Notes under the pieces: generated by a model
What the model was told of the DNA's origin: nothing
Seen by the model: only the letters and a program-made list of their open reading frames with translations
Databases searched by the model: none
In this document: piece after piece, positions 31,772 through 39,933 of the stretch
Numbering within the stretch: the stretch's first letter is position 1
Layout of the letters: each line of letters opens with the position of its first letter
Made by a program: the position numbers and the translations under genes
NCBI GenBank assembly: GCA_900547195.1
Contig: URFQ01000002.1
Coordinates: 1 to 64,000, forward strand
Source: an uncultured Butyricicoccus sp.
GTDB taxonomy: Bacteria; Bacillota; Clostridia; Oscillospirales; Butyricicoccaceae
Length of the DNA: 64,000 nucleotides
Direction: 5' to 3'

Positions 31772-33055
31772 TCAGAACAGGTTGCCTTCTTCGTCGAAGG
31801 GCAGCTCATAAGGCTCGGAGAGAATCTCAATATGTGGATTCGCCTTGGCCAGCGGAATTAAACCCTCGGAGATCTCGATGTACTCGATATGGGCGGTGTC
31901 CGGGATACGGATCATCTTCATATTCTCCGGATCCTCGGCATCCGGGCAGCAGCACAGCGCAAGCTGCAGTGCCTCGCGGTCGTTATCCATGATCATCGGG
32001 ATTTTCATCAGATGTAAAAAGGTGTTTGTCACTCCGGTGGGATAGGTCATCTCCAGCTTCATCTTGTTGAACAGACGGCGGGTGGTGACCTCGGCCAGGC
32101 CGACGCCCTGCGCGTTGCCATGGGTTTCATCGGTCAGATCAAGAATAACCACCTTTTCGGCCTCAATACCGCCTGAGCAGTATTTGGGCTGGACAAAGCG
32201 CCCCGAGATGTTGGGATCCATGCCGTCGCCCGAGATGTTTTTACCGATCTTGTCCACAACCAGCACATCACACTTGTCAAACAGCAGGCGCGCTATGGTC
32301 TTATAGGACAGGTCGCGCAGCTTAGGCTCCTCGGTGATGATCTCCTCGGGCGATAGGCCGCGGATCAGGTAAGTCTCGTCGTAGGCGTTTTCGATGATAG
32401 CGATGCCGCCTAGGATCGGACAATTCTCAAGGATTGTACGTCCGTATTCCTCGACCAGTTCGTGCATGATACCTGGACTCTGGTGATGGATGCTCTCCGC
32501 GCCGTGCTGCTTGCCCAAGCCGATGGCCATCATCTTCATCAGGCCGCTTTCATATCGACCGCGGAACGAAGTGTGCGGCTTGATGCGATTGAACAGGAGG
32601 ATACCGTCTGCCTCGGACGCATACTTGTCAACATATACCGGCTGATGGCGCACATTCGATAAACCAATCTGCACGGTCTCCATAGAACTTTTGACCGGGC
32701 AGCCCATAGTCTCCTCTGTGATGCCGTAATCAGCCAAGATCTGAGTCTGCCCCTCAGCAGTCGCGCCGCCGTGGCTGCCCATCGCCGCCACGATGAATGG
32801 GTTGGCTCCCTTGGACTTGACAAAGTCCACAATCGCGCGCGTCATGATGGCGTAGTGATGAATGCCGCGGCTGCCGCAAGTGATAGCGATTTGCATGCCA
32901 GGCTTGATTTGGCCGCTCAGCGCCTCACGTGCCAGCTCATTTTGTACAGTTTGTGCAATTTCCTCCTTGGGAATGTGGGAATTGTCGTACAACTCCCGAA
33001 CTTTGACCATTTTGGGGATCGGAACGTCCTTAATCATGTCTGTAATGGTTTTCAT
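31772..33055 (-). CDS. LarA-like protein (DUF2088), candidate nickel-pincer hydroxy-acid racemase/epimerase
   Basis: A 427-residue protein with the DUF2088 fold of lactate racemase LarA. AAMGSHGGATAEGQ probably carries the first catalytic histidine. NRIKPHTSFRGRYESGLMKM contains a histidine and a lysine placed like those that bind the nickel-pincer cofactor. LarA homologues with other substrates are known, including malate racemase and a gluconate 2-epimerase. As first gene of an operon with a GntP permease and UxaA dehydratase, it may epimerise a sugar acid before dehydration. The cofactor genes larB, larC and larE are not in this window. GGAGGAGG precedes the ATG. Confidence 0.8.
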   Translation of the reverse strand: MKTITDMIKDVPIPKMVKVRELYDNSHIPKEEIAQTVQNELAREALSGQIKPGMQIAITCGSRGIHHYAIMTRAIVDFVKSKGANPFIVAAMGSHGGATAEGQTQILADYGITEETMGCPVKSSMETVQIGLSNVRHQPVYVDKYASEADGILLFNRIKPHTSFRGRYESGLMKMMAIGLGKQHGAESIHHQSPGIMHELVEEYGRTILENCPILGGIAIIENAYDETYLIRGLSPEEIITEEPKLRDLSYKTIARLLFDKCDVLVVDKIGKNISGDGMDPNISGRFVQPKYCSGGIEAEKVVILDLTDETHGNAQGVGLAEVTTRRLFNKMKLEMTYPTGVTNTFLHLMKIPMIMDNDREALQLALCCCPDAEDPENMKMIRIPDTAHIEYIEISEGLIPLAKANPHIEILSEPYELPFDEEGNLF

Positions 33056-33208
33056 AACAAACCTCCTCCCACGTTTGTCGAACTCTCTGCCGTCCGCCCT
33101 TGCAGGTAATCTTGCAGCAGAGCTTCTTTTCCTAATCCTTTCTGCACAGCTGCTGGCCGCGCGAAAAAAACATGTGTTTTCTTTCCTTTACGTAGCATCG
33201 GCTGTATG

Positions 33209-33238
33209 TATTTAGGAACATAATACTTATTTAAGAAC
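33209..33238. promoter_or_regulatory. Candidate operator: 11-base direct repeats 19 bases apart
   Basis: TATTTAGGAAC at 33209-33219 and TATTTAAGAAC at 33228-33238 agree at 10 of 11 positions. They sit just downstream of the operon's -10 box, where a bound repressor, perhaps the IclR protein, would block initiation. Confidence 0.5.
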
Positions 33239-33248
33239 TACAGTTTGG

Positions 33249-33277
33249 ATTATAGCAAATTGTCTACGGTTTGTCAA
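33249..33277 (-). promoter_or_regulatory. Promoter of the LarA-like/GntP/UxaA operon
   Basis: On the minus strand, perfect TTGACA (33272-33277) and TATAAT (33249-33254) are spaced by 17 bases. The leader to the first gene is about 185 bases and AT-rich. Confidence 0.88.
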
Positions 33278-33391
33278 TTTAAAAGTGTACAATTTTCATA
33301 ACAAATAATTGTTAAATATGCTCTATACTAATGGATGTGCACAAAACAGCAGCCGTTTTTTTATTGCCGTGTGGGAATACGGCCGGTTCCA

Positions 33392-33407
33392 TGTTTCACG
33401 TGAAACC
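33392..33407. promoter_or_regulatory. parS site (15/16)
   Basis: TGTTTCACGTGAAACC, one mismatch at the last base, just upstream of the DUF4261 gene promoter. Confidence 0.9.
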
Positions 33408-33422
33408 AGCGTTTTGTTGCCC

Positions 33423-33452
33423 TTGCATAACAAGACCCGCATGTCGTATAAT
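33423..33452 (+). promoter_or_regulatory. Promoter of the DUF4261 gene
   Basis: TTGCAT and TATAAT are separated by 18 bases and end 31 bases before the start codon. Confidence 0.7.
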
Positions 33453-33483
33453 GAATACAACTCGAAGAAGGGAAGTGTCTCCC

Positions 33484-34278
33484 ATGGAGAAAAACGAAAT
33501 GCAGGCGCCTGATTTTGAGGCGTTGCTACTGTTTGACCGGGAACCGGATGCTTTGCAGCCGGAACAGGTCTGCCAGGCGCTGGCCGCCCGGTTTGGCGGC
33601 GCGGAACCGAACGAGGGCCGCTATCAACTCACAGGCTATGGCGTAGCGGTGCAGGCCGGCATGCCGGGCCCTTTCGACCATACCACGGTTTCAGATTTTG
33701 TGCGCGGCCAGATGTGGAATGTAAAGGATGCAAATGGTTTGTTGAGCAGATGTACTCATGCGGTGCGCCTTGCAGACGACAATGCGCTTCAAATGGAATA
33801 TAAACAGCGCGGAAAAATGCTGACCGAGTTGGTGGAAGCCGGGCTTGCAATGTATCCGGACTGCGTTGCAGTTTTTGTGCCGGCATCCGGCCGGCTGGTC
33901 ACTGCCGAACAGGTAAGGGAAAACCCGGCGCGCGGGGGAGACCGGTTTTTGTATCTATGCGTGAACACCCGTCTGTTCAGCATCAGCGGTGCGAGCAGCG
34001 ATATGATGATTGATACTGTGGGCCTGTACCTGCTGGGTCTGCCGGATGTGCAATACCATTTCCATACCTTAAATCCCAATAAGGTGATGAAGCACGCTTA
34101 TAGTGTTGCGTCGCTTCTGTACGCGGTCGGCGCAGTGATGAAGAGCGGGGAGACCATTGATGGAATGGATGACTATGGCGTGACAAAGGAAATTCGCTGG
34201 CCGTTTCAGTACGAGCACGCGCTCATTGAGCCGCCGCGCACCGTGATGGCAATTACTCCGGGCGAATACGCGGTTTGA
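33484..34278 (+). CDS. DUF4261 domain-containing protein
   Basis: A 264-residue cytosolic protein whose C-terminal half fits DUF4261, for example LYLLGLPDVQYHFHTLNP followed by NKVMKHAYSVASLLY. The biochemical role of this domain is not known to me. The ATG at 33484 is preceded by GAAGGGAAG. An open frame extends upstream through the parS site but has no start signal. It appears to be a single-gene unit ending at a terminator that now carries a hairpin element. Confidence 0.82.
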   Translation: MEKNEMQAPDFEALLLFDREPDALQPEQVCQALAARFGGAEPNEGRYQLTGYGVAVQAGMPGPFDHTTVSDFVRGQMWNVKDANGLLSRCTHAVRLADDNALQMEYKQRGKMLTELVEAGLAMYPDCVAVFVPASGRLVTAEQVRENPARGGDRFLYLCVNTRLFSISGASSDMMIDTVGLYLLGLPDVQYHFHTLNPNKVMKHAYSVASLLYAVGAVMKSGETIDGMDDYGVTKEIRWPFQYEHALIEPPRTVMAITPGEYAV

Positions 34279-34291
34279 CATGGCACATAAA

Positions 34292-34312
34292 AAAGGACGC
34301 AGAAGCGTCCTT
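34292..34312. repeat. Left copy of the duplicated terminator hairpin (element A)
   Basis: AAAGGACGC, AGAA, GCGTCC, TT. The same 21 bases with one change recur at 34504-34524. An A run to the left gives the minus strand a U-run, so this copy can still terminate transcripts from the peptidoglycan-binding operon. Confidence 0.85.
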
Positions 34313-34503
34313 CAGACTGTCGAAAAACTACAGTTTTTCGACAAGTACGCCCGCCGCCATAAATGGCTCTGGGCGAGGGAGTTTTGAAAAGGCGCATAAA
34401 TGAGCCATTTCAAAACTCTTGTTGTCAAAAAAGTCAGGCACATGTCCTGACTTTTTTGAGAATTTTATACGCGCTGTGGCGCGGGGAGCTTTTTCGACAA
34501 GCT
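34313..34503. repeat. Hairpin-rich element A, inserted in a terminator
   Basis: A 191-base segment bounded by the two hairpin copies. Its ends are inverted and related (CTGTCGAAAAA on the left, the complement of TTGTCGAAAAA on the right). Inside are perfect or near-perfect stem-loops at about 34319-34342, 34379-34418 and 34425-34459. It contains no gene. It belongs with elements B and C by termini, length and position, although its interior differs. Confidence 0.8.
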
Positions 34504-34524
34504 AAAGGACGCAGAAGCGTCTTT
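34504..34524. repeat. Right copy of the duplicated terminator hairpin (element A)
   Basis: AAAGGACGC, AGAA, GCGTC followed by seven T residues. The T run overlaps the stop codon of the minus-strand gene at 34527. Confidence 0.85.
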
Positions 34525-34526
34525 TT

Positions 34527-35078
34527 TTAGTCCAAAAAATCCTCGGACCGCAGCCCGACATGGGAATACAAATGCGCAAGCGCATTCCAGGTGTCGGCAT
34601 CCAGCCGGCCGGTTGTGCGCAATCCGGCCGACTGCTGCAAACGCCGCACCGCGCGTTCGGTCGGTTCATCAAAAACGCCGGTATAAGGAATGGGCAGCAG
34701 ATCGGGATACTGCATGGCAAGGCCGTTTAAAATTGATTGCAGAATATAGACAAACCGTCCACGGTCGCCCAGCGCAACAATTTGCACAGCACTTGGAAAA
34801 ACCCGCACCGCAAGCGGCAGGGCAGTGCGGCTGCGCACCAGATTTGCCTCCTGCACAATACGGTCCCACGTGGACAGGTCAGTCTGGCCGGTGACCGGCA
34901 GCCCAAACCGCCGCTGAAACCGGCGTACCGATTGCTCGGTTTCTATGTCATACACGCCGCTGACCTTGGGGAGTGGTTCCCCCAGAGCAGCCTGAATGAC
35001 ACGCAAATCCATTTGCAGGCCGCGCACATGGGCGCGGCGCTGATCTTCGGTATACAAAATCGGATCAGCCCTCCTCAT
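34527..35078 (-). CDS. Peptidoglycan-binding domain protein (two PGB1 repeats)
   Basis: About 183 residues with two PG_binding_1 repeats: VSGVYDIETEQSVRRFQRRF and, near the C-terminus, YTGVFDEPTERAVRRLQQ. Each is followed by a typical TWDR or TWNA turn. These domains hold enzymes or coat components on cell-wall glycan. There is no catalytic domain. The ATG at 35078 overlaps the end of the upstream gene; a TTG at 35057 has a better-placed GAGGAGG and may be the real start. It is last of a three-gene operon. Confidence 0.82.
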   Translation of the reverse strand: MRRADPILYTEDQRRAHVRGLQMDLRVIQAALGEPLPKVSGVYDIETEQSVRRFQRRFGLPVTGQTDLSTWDRIVQEANLVRSRTALPLAVRVFPSAVQIVALGDRGRFVYILQSILNGLAMQYPDLLPIPYTGVFDEPTERAVRRLQQSAGLRTTGRLDADTWNALAHLYSHVGLRSEDFLD

Positions 35079-36477
35079 TTTGCAGCACATAGCCCGGATA
35101 TTGCTGTTCGGCTACTTCTGCACCTAGCACGGCGGTTTCATACCGTTCGGCTAAAATGTTCCATGTGACCGGCCCGATGGTGCCTGTGGGTGGGATGCCA
35201 AACAGCCGCTGTGCTGCAAGCACGGCTTCCCGGGTTCGCTCGCCAAAATAACCAGTGACCGGAATCTCCGGAATCTCCGGATACACCTGCGACAAAAAGG
35301 AAAGGAAGGTTTGCGCCTGTTCCACATCATCGCCCGACATGCCTTCTACCATCAACCGCCCAGGGAATACCGGGATTCCCTCTGGCGTAGTAAGTTCCGG
35401 ATTGGATTGCACGATGGACAAATAAGCCGAATAAATCGCATCCCAGGTTTGTTCCCCAACCACGCCATCCGGCGTCAGGCCAAACAGTTTCTGTGCGGCA
35501 ATGACCGCCTCCTCAGTCTGTGGGCCAAAGAAACCGTCATCGGTAATCACCGGGATTTCCTCATAGTACGCCCCGACGACCTTCAGATAATACTGCATCA
35601 GCCGCACTTCATTGCCGCTGTCACCGCGCCGCAGAGCGCCCGGATAGATTGGGCTTACATCTTCCAGAGACAGCCCTTCGCTGTTGAGTTCGGCCAGTCG
35701 CTTGATCGAGGTATAAAGATAAGCGATGCGATACCAGGTTGCCTTGCCAACAATGCCGTCGGCCGTCAGGCCAAAGGTCTGCTGAAACACCCTTACCGCA
35801 TCTTCTGTGGGGCGGGAATAAATGCCGTCAATGGGATAAATCTTGGGAATTAACGGATAGTTGGTGGAAATGCGGTTGAGGCGAAGCTGGATGGTGCGTA
35901 CATCATCGCCGGTATCGCCCAGCCGCAGCGCTTGGCCCGGATAAGTACCAAGATTGGGCGCTACCGGGGCGTTACGGACAATGTTTAAGTCGTCTCCATA
36001 AAAGTAGGTCAGGATTTCATAGGGTGTCATACCCTGCTCGGCGAGCGGGACCGTGCCCCACTGGCTTAGGCCGTTGCACGTGACTGTGGTGCCGTTGCAA
36101 TATTGGGCGAACAGCGGCTCAACCGATCCGGGACGGGTCAGATAATCGGTGAACAGTTCATCCGCAATACGGGAGATGTTGTCAAAAATGTCCCGGTCAT
36201 GGACATAGGCCTGATCAAAGGCGGTGGAGTTGGTAATGTCGTAATCATAACCTTGCGAGCGATACCATTCGGTGTACACCCGGTTGAGGGCAAACGAAAT
36301 TTGCGCATACATATTTGCACGGATTGCATTTTCCGGCCAGGTAGGATAAATTTCCGATGACGCGACGTTTTTCACATAATCCGGGAAGGGAATGGTGACA
36401 TTGCGCGCATTGGACCCCGGACGTCCAAGATGCACGGTGATTGTCTCTGGAATATAAGGCAGAGCCAAGGGGGTCAC
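35065..36477 (-). CDS. SpoIID-like domain protein with three peptidoglycan-binding repeats
   Basis: A 470-residue protein. The first ~150 residues resemble the SpoIID/LytB catalytic domain (ENAIRANMYAQISFALNRVY). Three PG_binding_1 repeats follow, at about 180-255, 275-350 and 370-445, with motifs such as TADGIVGKATW and TPDGVVGEQTW. SpoIID enzymes cut glycan strands during spore engulfment. No signal peptide is evident, which is odd for a wall enzyme and suggests action inside the mother cell or an unrecognised export route. It starts in an ATGA overlap with the upstream gene. Confidence 0.82.
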   Translation of the reverse strand: MTPLALPYIPETITVHLGRPGSNARNVTIPFPDYVKNVASSEIYPTWPENAIRANMYAQISFALNRVYTEWYRSQGYDYDITNSTAFDQAYVHDRDIFDNISRIADELFTDYLTRPGSVEPLFAQYCNGTTVTCNGLSQWGTVPLAEQGMTPYEILTYFYGDDLNIVRNAPVAPNLGTYPGQALRLGDTGDDVRTIQLRLNRISTNYPLIPKIYPIDGIYSRPTEDAVRVFQQTFGLTADGIVGKATWYRIAYLYTSIKRLAELNSEGLSLEDVSPIYPGALRRGDSGNEVRLMQYYLKVVGAYYEEIPVITDDGFFGPQTEEAVIAAQKLFGLTPDGVVGEQTWDAIYSAYLSIVQSNPELTTPEGIPVFPGRLMVEGMSGDDVEQAQTFLSFLSQVYPEIPEIPVTGYFGERTREAVLAAQRLFGIPPTGTIGPVTWNILAERYETAVLGAEVAEQQYPGYVLQNEEG

Positions 36478-36893
36478 TCCTTTGTCGTATTGAGACTATG
36501 CTCGGGCAGTGTGCGTTGTTCCGGTGTGGCGGGAACCGGCTGGTTTTCCTCGAGCGGTACTAAGTATACCGGAAGCGTGGCGACAACATCGGCGAAAATA
36601 GTCAGGTCACTGGTGGAAATTGGCTGATAGCCGTCCAAGTCCACCGAGACCGCATACCGGGAATATGGATTCGTGCTTCCCGGCTCCAGGGAATTATCCA
36701 GCGGCGGCGCGGGCAGGGGAAGCGGGGCGGTTTTACCGGAGCGGTTGGTACGGGTGGTGAAGAGCAGCTCTGCAACCCCATTATTATCTACGGCAGACAC
36801 GGTAACAAGGGCGTTTTCAAGCGGCAGAGCGTTGCGGGCGGTTGAAACCGCAACCACCAGATAGCCGGTCGCGGTATTGCGCGGGTCAGGCAT
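36474..36893 (-). CDS. Carboxypeptidase-regulatory-like beta-sandwich protein
   Basis: A 139-residue protein with an Ig-like pattern (ALPLENALVTVSAVDNNG, then YAVSVDLDGYQPIS) of the CarboxypepD_reg or PEGA type, and a Pro-rich tail. Function unknown. It is first in the operon with the SpoIID-like and peptidoglycan-binding proteins, sharing four bases with the next gene. A GGAG precedes the ATG. Confidence 0.7.
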   Translation of the reverse strand: MPDPRNTATGYLVVAVSTARNALPLENALVTVSAVDNNGVAELLFTTRTNRSGKTAPLPLPAPPLDNSLEPGSTNPYSRYAVSVDLDGYQPISTSDLTIFADVVATLPVYLVPLEENQPVPATPEQRTLPEHSLNTTKE

Positions 36894-36932
36894 TGAAAAA
36901 TCACTCCTTTGAAAAATTTAGAAAGATGTACA

Positions 36933-36961
36933 TTGCGTTTTTGCATAGACACACTTATAAT
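36933..36961 (+). promoter_or_regulatory. Promoter of the UPF0303 gene
   Basis: TTGCGT and TATAAT are spaced by 17 bases, ending 53 bases before the start codon. Confidence 0.7.
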
Positions 36962-37014
36962 GAAGGTATGAAAAGGATCGGGAAGCCGGTTTGCGGAGAA
37001 AGGGGACAAGAACT

Positions 37015-37488
37015 ATGGATCACAAAACGATTATTGATTCCTGCACCGTGCAGGAGGAGCGCTTTCAGTTTTTTTCATTCAGCCGGGAGGATGCGTTGAA
37101 GCTCGGCCTGATGCTGTGTGAGACTTCCAGACGGTACACACAGGGCGTGGCGATTGCCATTGAAATCAATGGCCTGCGCGTGTTCCAGCATGTGGCCGAA
37201 GGCGCGGGACGGCACAATGTCGATTGGTTGGCACGTAAGGTGAACACCGTCAACCAGTTTGGAAAATCTTCGCTGCGTGTCTGGGCGGAGTTTGAGCAGA
37301 ATGGCCTGACGATGGAAAACGAACGTCTGGAACCCATGAAGTTCGCCATGTGCGGCGGAGGGTTCCCGCTCAATGTCCGCGGTGTAGGGGCGGTCGGCGT
37401 CATCGCCGTTTCCGGCCTGCCCCATCTGGACGACCATCAGGTGATCGTGGATGCGCTCACCGAATGGTTTAGCGCCAAGAAACACTGA
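37015..37488 (+). CDS. UPF0303 / HbpS-like (DUF336) protein
   Basis: A 157-residue protein of the heme-degrading HbpS-like superfamily, UPF0303 branch, recognised by GVAIAIEINGLRVFQHVAEG, WLARKVNTV and a C-terminal GVIAVSGLPHLDDHQ. Relatives bind heme or cobalamin breakdown products, but UPF0303 members are uncharacterised. AAAGGGG precedes the ATG. A parS site begins at the base after its stop codon. Confidence 0.85.
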   Translation: MDHKTIIDSCTVQEERFQFFSFSREDALKLGLMLCETSRRYTQGVAIAIEINGLRVFQHVAEGAGRHNVDWLARKVNTVNQFGKSSLRVWAEFEQNGLTMENERLEPMKFAMCGGGFPLNVRGVGAVGVIAVSGLPHLDDHQVIVDALTEWFSAKKH

Positions 37489-37504
37489 TGTTTCACGTGA
37501 AACC
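37489..37504. promoter_or_regulatory. parS site (15/16)
   Basis: TGTTTCACGTGAAACC directly follows the stop codon of the UPF0303 gene and directly precedes its terminator stem. Confidence 0.9.
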
Positions 37505-37539
37505 GAGCCTTCCCTTTGCGGGGAAGGCTCTCTTTTTTA
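37505..37539 (+). terminator. Terminator of the UPF0303 gene
   Basis: GAGCCTTCCC, a short loop, GGGAAGGCTC and a T-rich run. Confidence 0.88.
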
Positions 37540-37545
37540 TATGCC

Positions 37546-37980
37546 TCATACAAGCCGGATATGATACTTTTTAAACCACCGGTCGAGCTGAATCAGATAA
37601 GCGAATACCTGCGGCCCGCGCATAAGCTGGCCGTACCAGGGTTCCGGCATGGCGTCCGGATCGGCAAGCAGGGTTTCTACAGCCTCCCGGCGGAATAGCT
37701 GCGGGATCAGCGAATGATCGTCTTGCAGGATCTGCCGCACGTAGGAAGCAGTCAGCGCTGTATATTCTGGGGAAAAGGTTTTTGGGTACGGCGACTTTTT
37801 GCGCCAGACAATCTCCTCGGGCAGGTCGCGCTCAAATGCTTTGCGTACAATTCCCTTTTCCCGGCCTTCCCAGGCTTTGAGATGCCATGGCATATTGTAT
37901 GCATACTCGACAATCCGGTGGTCGCAGAACGGCACACGGACTTCCAGTCCGGAATACATGCTCATACGGTCCTTGCGGTC
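37546..37980 (-). pseudogene. asnB: 3' part of interrupted asparagine synthetase gene
   Basis: This frame encodes the C-terminal ~144 residues of AsnB, starting within DRKDRMSMYSGLEVRVPF and ending KKYHIRLV. It has no start codon with a ribosome binding site, and its first codons up to 38,016 come from the inserted element. The missing N-terminal part is at 60,784-62,217 on the same strand. Joining the two parts at the shared GA (TC on the plus strand) gives 1827 bases, 609 codons including the stop. Confidence 0.93.
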
Positions 37981-38004
37981 GCGCAGGGTTGCAAACGGAT
38001 AAGG
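37979..38004. other. attL: left attachment junction of the integrated element
   Basis: The crossover dinucleotide TC (37979-37980) is followed by seven bases and then the half-site GTTGCAAACGGATAAGG (37988-38004). Sequence to the left is asnB. The matching half-site lies inverted at 60800-60816. Confidence 0.9.
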
Positions 38005-38101
38005 CTGTTCACACAATCTTCATCGGGTAATTTAAGTTCTTTTCAGCTTGCAATGGTAAATTGAATAGACCGGAAAAACCCGTGTTAGGAGGCGAAATAC
38101 A

Positions 38102-39838
38102 ATGGACAAACGAAAAACGATGGCGCTGCTGTTGGGGCTGCTGCTTGGGACGCAAAGCCTTGCGTCCGCACAGGCGGCAGCCGAACCGGAAACGGTGCCG
38201 CTCGACCGTACGGCCGGCGTGCTGGCGACCGAGGACTTGTCCGCTTATGAAAATCATCAGGCGCTGGTGATGTATGCGGACGGCAGCTTTGACGTCATGA
38301 CGTATGACAGCAAAGACGCGCTGGCCGACGGGCTGAAAACGTTGGCAGCCGATAAAAATGTCATGTTTGTGCAGCCAAATTATTCGTATGGGAATACCGA
38401 GCTTTCGGTAGACGATGTGCTTGCAGGCGAGCAATGGGCGCTGGATAACGACGGCACCTTCCAGATGGAGGAGCAGGAAAATGAATATCCGGTGTTTGAC
38501 GACCCGTTTGAGGAACCGAGTGCACCGTGGCATTGGATGCCGCCGCAGCACCGCAGCGGGTTTCACTGGTTTTCCGCCACGGCGGATGACAGCAATACCA
38601 CGGCCACGGCAGGCGTCGATGTAAACGCCGAAAAAGCATGGAGCCTGTATAGCGGAGGCAAGCGGGATGTGGTTGTAGCGCTTGTGGATACAGGCGTCGA
38701 CTATACGCATGAGGATTTGGCGGACAATATCTGGGTGAACACCGATGAAATCCCGGGCAACGGCATCGACGACGATGGAAATGGCTATGTAGATGATGTT
38801 TACGGCTGGAATTTTTATTCCGGAAACAATCAGGTGTACACGGGCAGCGACGACAGCCACGGCACTCATGGCGCGGGTACGATTGCCGCGGAGTCGGGCA
38901 ACGGCGTGGGGATTGCCGGGCTGGCGCAAGGGGAACATGTCAAGGTTATGGCGGTGAAGGCCCTCGGCGGTAAGGATGGCAGCGGAACCACAGCGTCCAT
39001 CATCCAGGCGATCCGGTATGCCGAGGACAATGGCGCCAAGATCTGCAACCTGAGCCTGGGAACCGATCAGGATGACCGCGCGCTTTATCAGGCGATGGCG
39101 GCTTCCAATATGCTGTTCGTCGTGGCGGCGGGCAACGATGGCGCGGACACCGATACGTCGCCGAGTTACCCGGCCAGCTACAGCCTCGACAATATTATTT
39201 CGGTCGCCAACCTGAACTACGACGGCACGCTGCACAGCAGCTCCAACTATGGCGCCGCTTCGGTCGATCTCGCGGCGCCCGGCTCCTATATCCTGAGTAC
39301 CACACCCGGGAATACGTACAGTTATATGACCGGCACATCCATGGCAGCGCCTATGGTCAGCGCGGCGGCCGCGATGGTGTATTCCTACTTTGACAATATT
39401 ACGCTGGCCGATGTAAAAACGGTGCTGCTGTCCTCGGCGTGCCCGCTGGACGGCCTGAGCGGGAAAACCGTGACCGGCGGCATGCTGGATCTTGCCGCGG
39501 CGCTGTCATATGATGGAGGGCTGTCCGGCGCGGAATGGACAAAAACCGAAGCGGCCGCGTCGTCCAGCGCGCCGGTGATTTCCGCACAGCTGGCCAGCCG
39601 GCACGGGCGGCAATACCTCATCGTGCAGGTCACCGATGCGGACGGCGACCTGAAAACAACAGCGTATGCTTCCGGTATCCTGAGCGCGGCGCAATTTGAA
39701 GGCGGTGCGGTCGGCGAGCGTTTCACGGGAAACGGCAGCGGGGTCACGGTGTTTGCGGTCAGCAGCAGCGGGATTTATACGTTCTATGCGCTTGACCGCG
39801 CGGGACATGAGACGGTTAAAACCATCACCATAAACTGA
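38102..39838 (+). CDS. Secreted subtilisin-like serine protease (S8 family)
   Basis: A 578-residue preproenzyme. A signal peptide (residues 1-25, TMALLLGLLLGTQSLASAQA) is followed by an I9-like propeptide (about 45-95). The S8 catalytic domain has Asp in ALVDTGVDYTHEDL, His in DDSHGTHGAGTIAAESGNG and Ser in GTSMAAPMVSAAAAMV. A C-terminal ~100-residue beta-sandwich completes it. An acidic, Pro/His/Trp-rich insertion separates propeptide and catalytic core. It is secreted and probably released after self-cleavage. It is the first gene inside the left end of the element, with AGGAGG before the ATG. Confidence 0.94.
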   Translation: MDKRKTMALLLGLLLGTQSLASAQAAAEPETVPLDRTAGVLATEDLSAYENHQALVMYADGSFDVMTYDSKDALADGLKTLAADKNVMFVQPNYSYGNTELSVDDVLAGEQWALDNDGTFQMEEQENEYPVFDDPFEEPSAPWHWMPPQHRSGFHWFSATADDSNTTATAGVDVNAEKAWSLYSGGKRDVVVALVDTGVDYTHEDLADNIWVNTDEIPGNGIDDDGNGYVDDVYGWNFYSGNNQVYTGSDDSHGTHGAGTIAAESGNGVGIAGLAQGEHVKVMAVKALGGKDGSGTTASIIQAIRYAEDNGAKICNLSLGTDQDDRALYQAMAASNMLFVVAAGNDGADTDTSPSYPASYSLDNIISVANLNYDGTLHSSSNYGAASVDLAAPGSYILSTTPGNTYSYMTGTSMAAPMVSAAAAMVYSYFDNITLADVKTVLLSSACPLDGLSGKTVTGGMLDLAAALSYDGGLSGAEWTKTEAAASSSAPVISAQLASRHGRQYLIVQVTDADGDLKTTAYASGILSAAQFEGGAVGERFTGNGSGVTVFAVSSSGIYTFYALDRAGHETVKTITIN

Positions 39839-39933
39839 CCGCAGGAATGTAAAAGCCAGATGCGGGAAACCGCAACAATCCGCTTGTATATTTCCAGTGC
39901 AGATGTTAGAATGGGTAGGTAGAGGTGATCAAA

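Noticed and set aside
34319..34459. CRISPR-like array in the hairpin element
   Set aside because: The stem-loops differ from one another and there are no equal spacers or cas genes.
37546..38016. Stand-alone small AsnB-like gene starting at TTG 38,016
   Set aside because: No ribosome binding site; the first residues come from the element end and the rest is exactly the missing C-terminus of the interrupted asnB.
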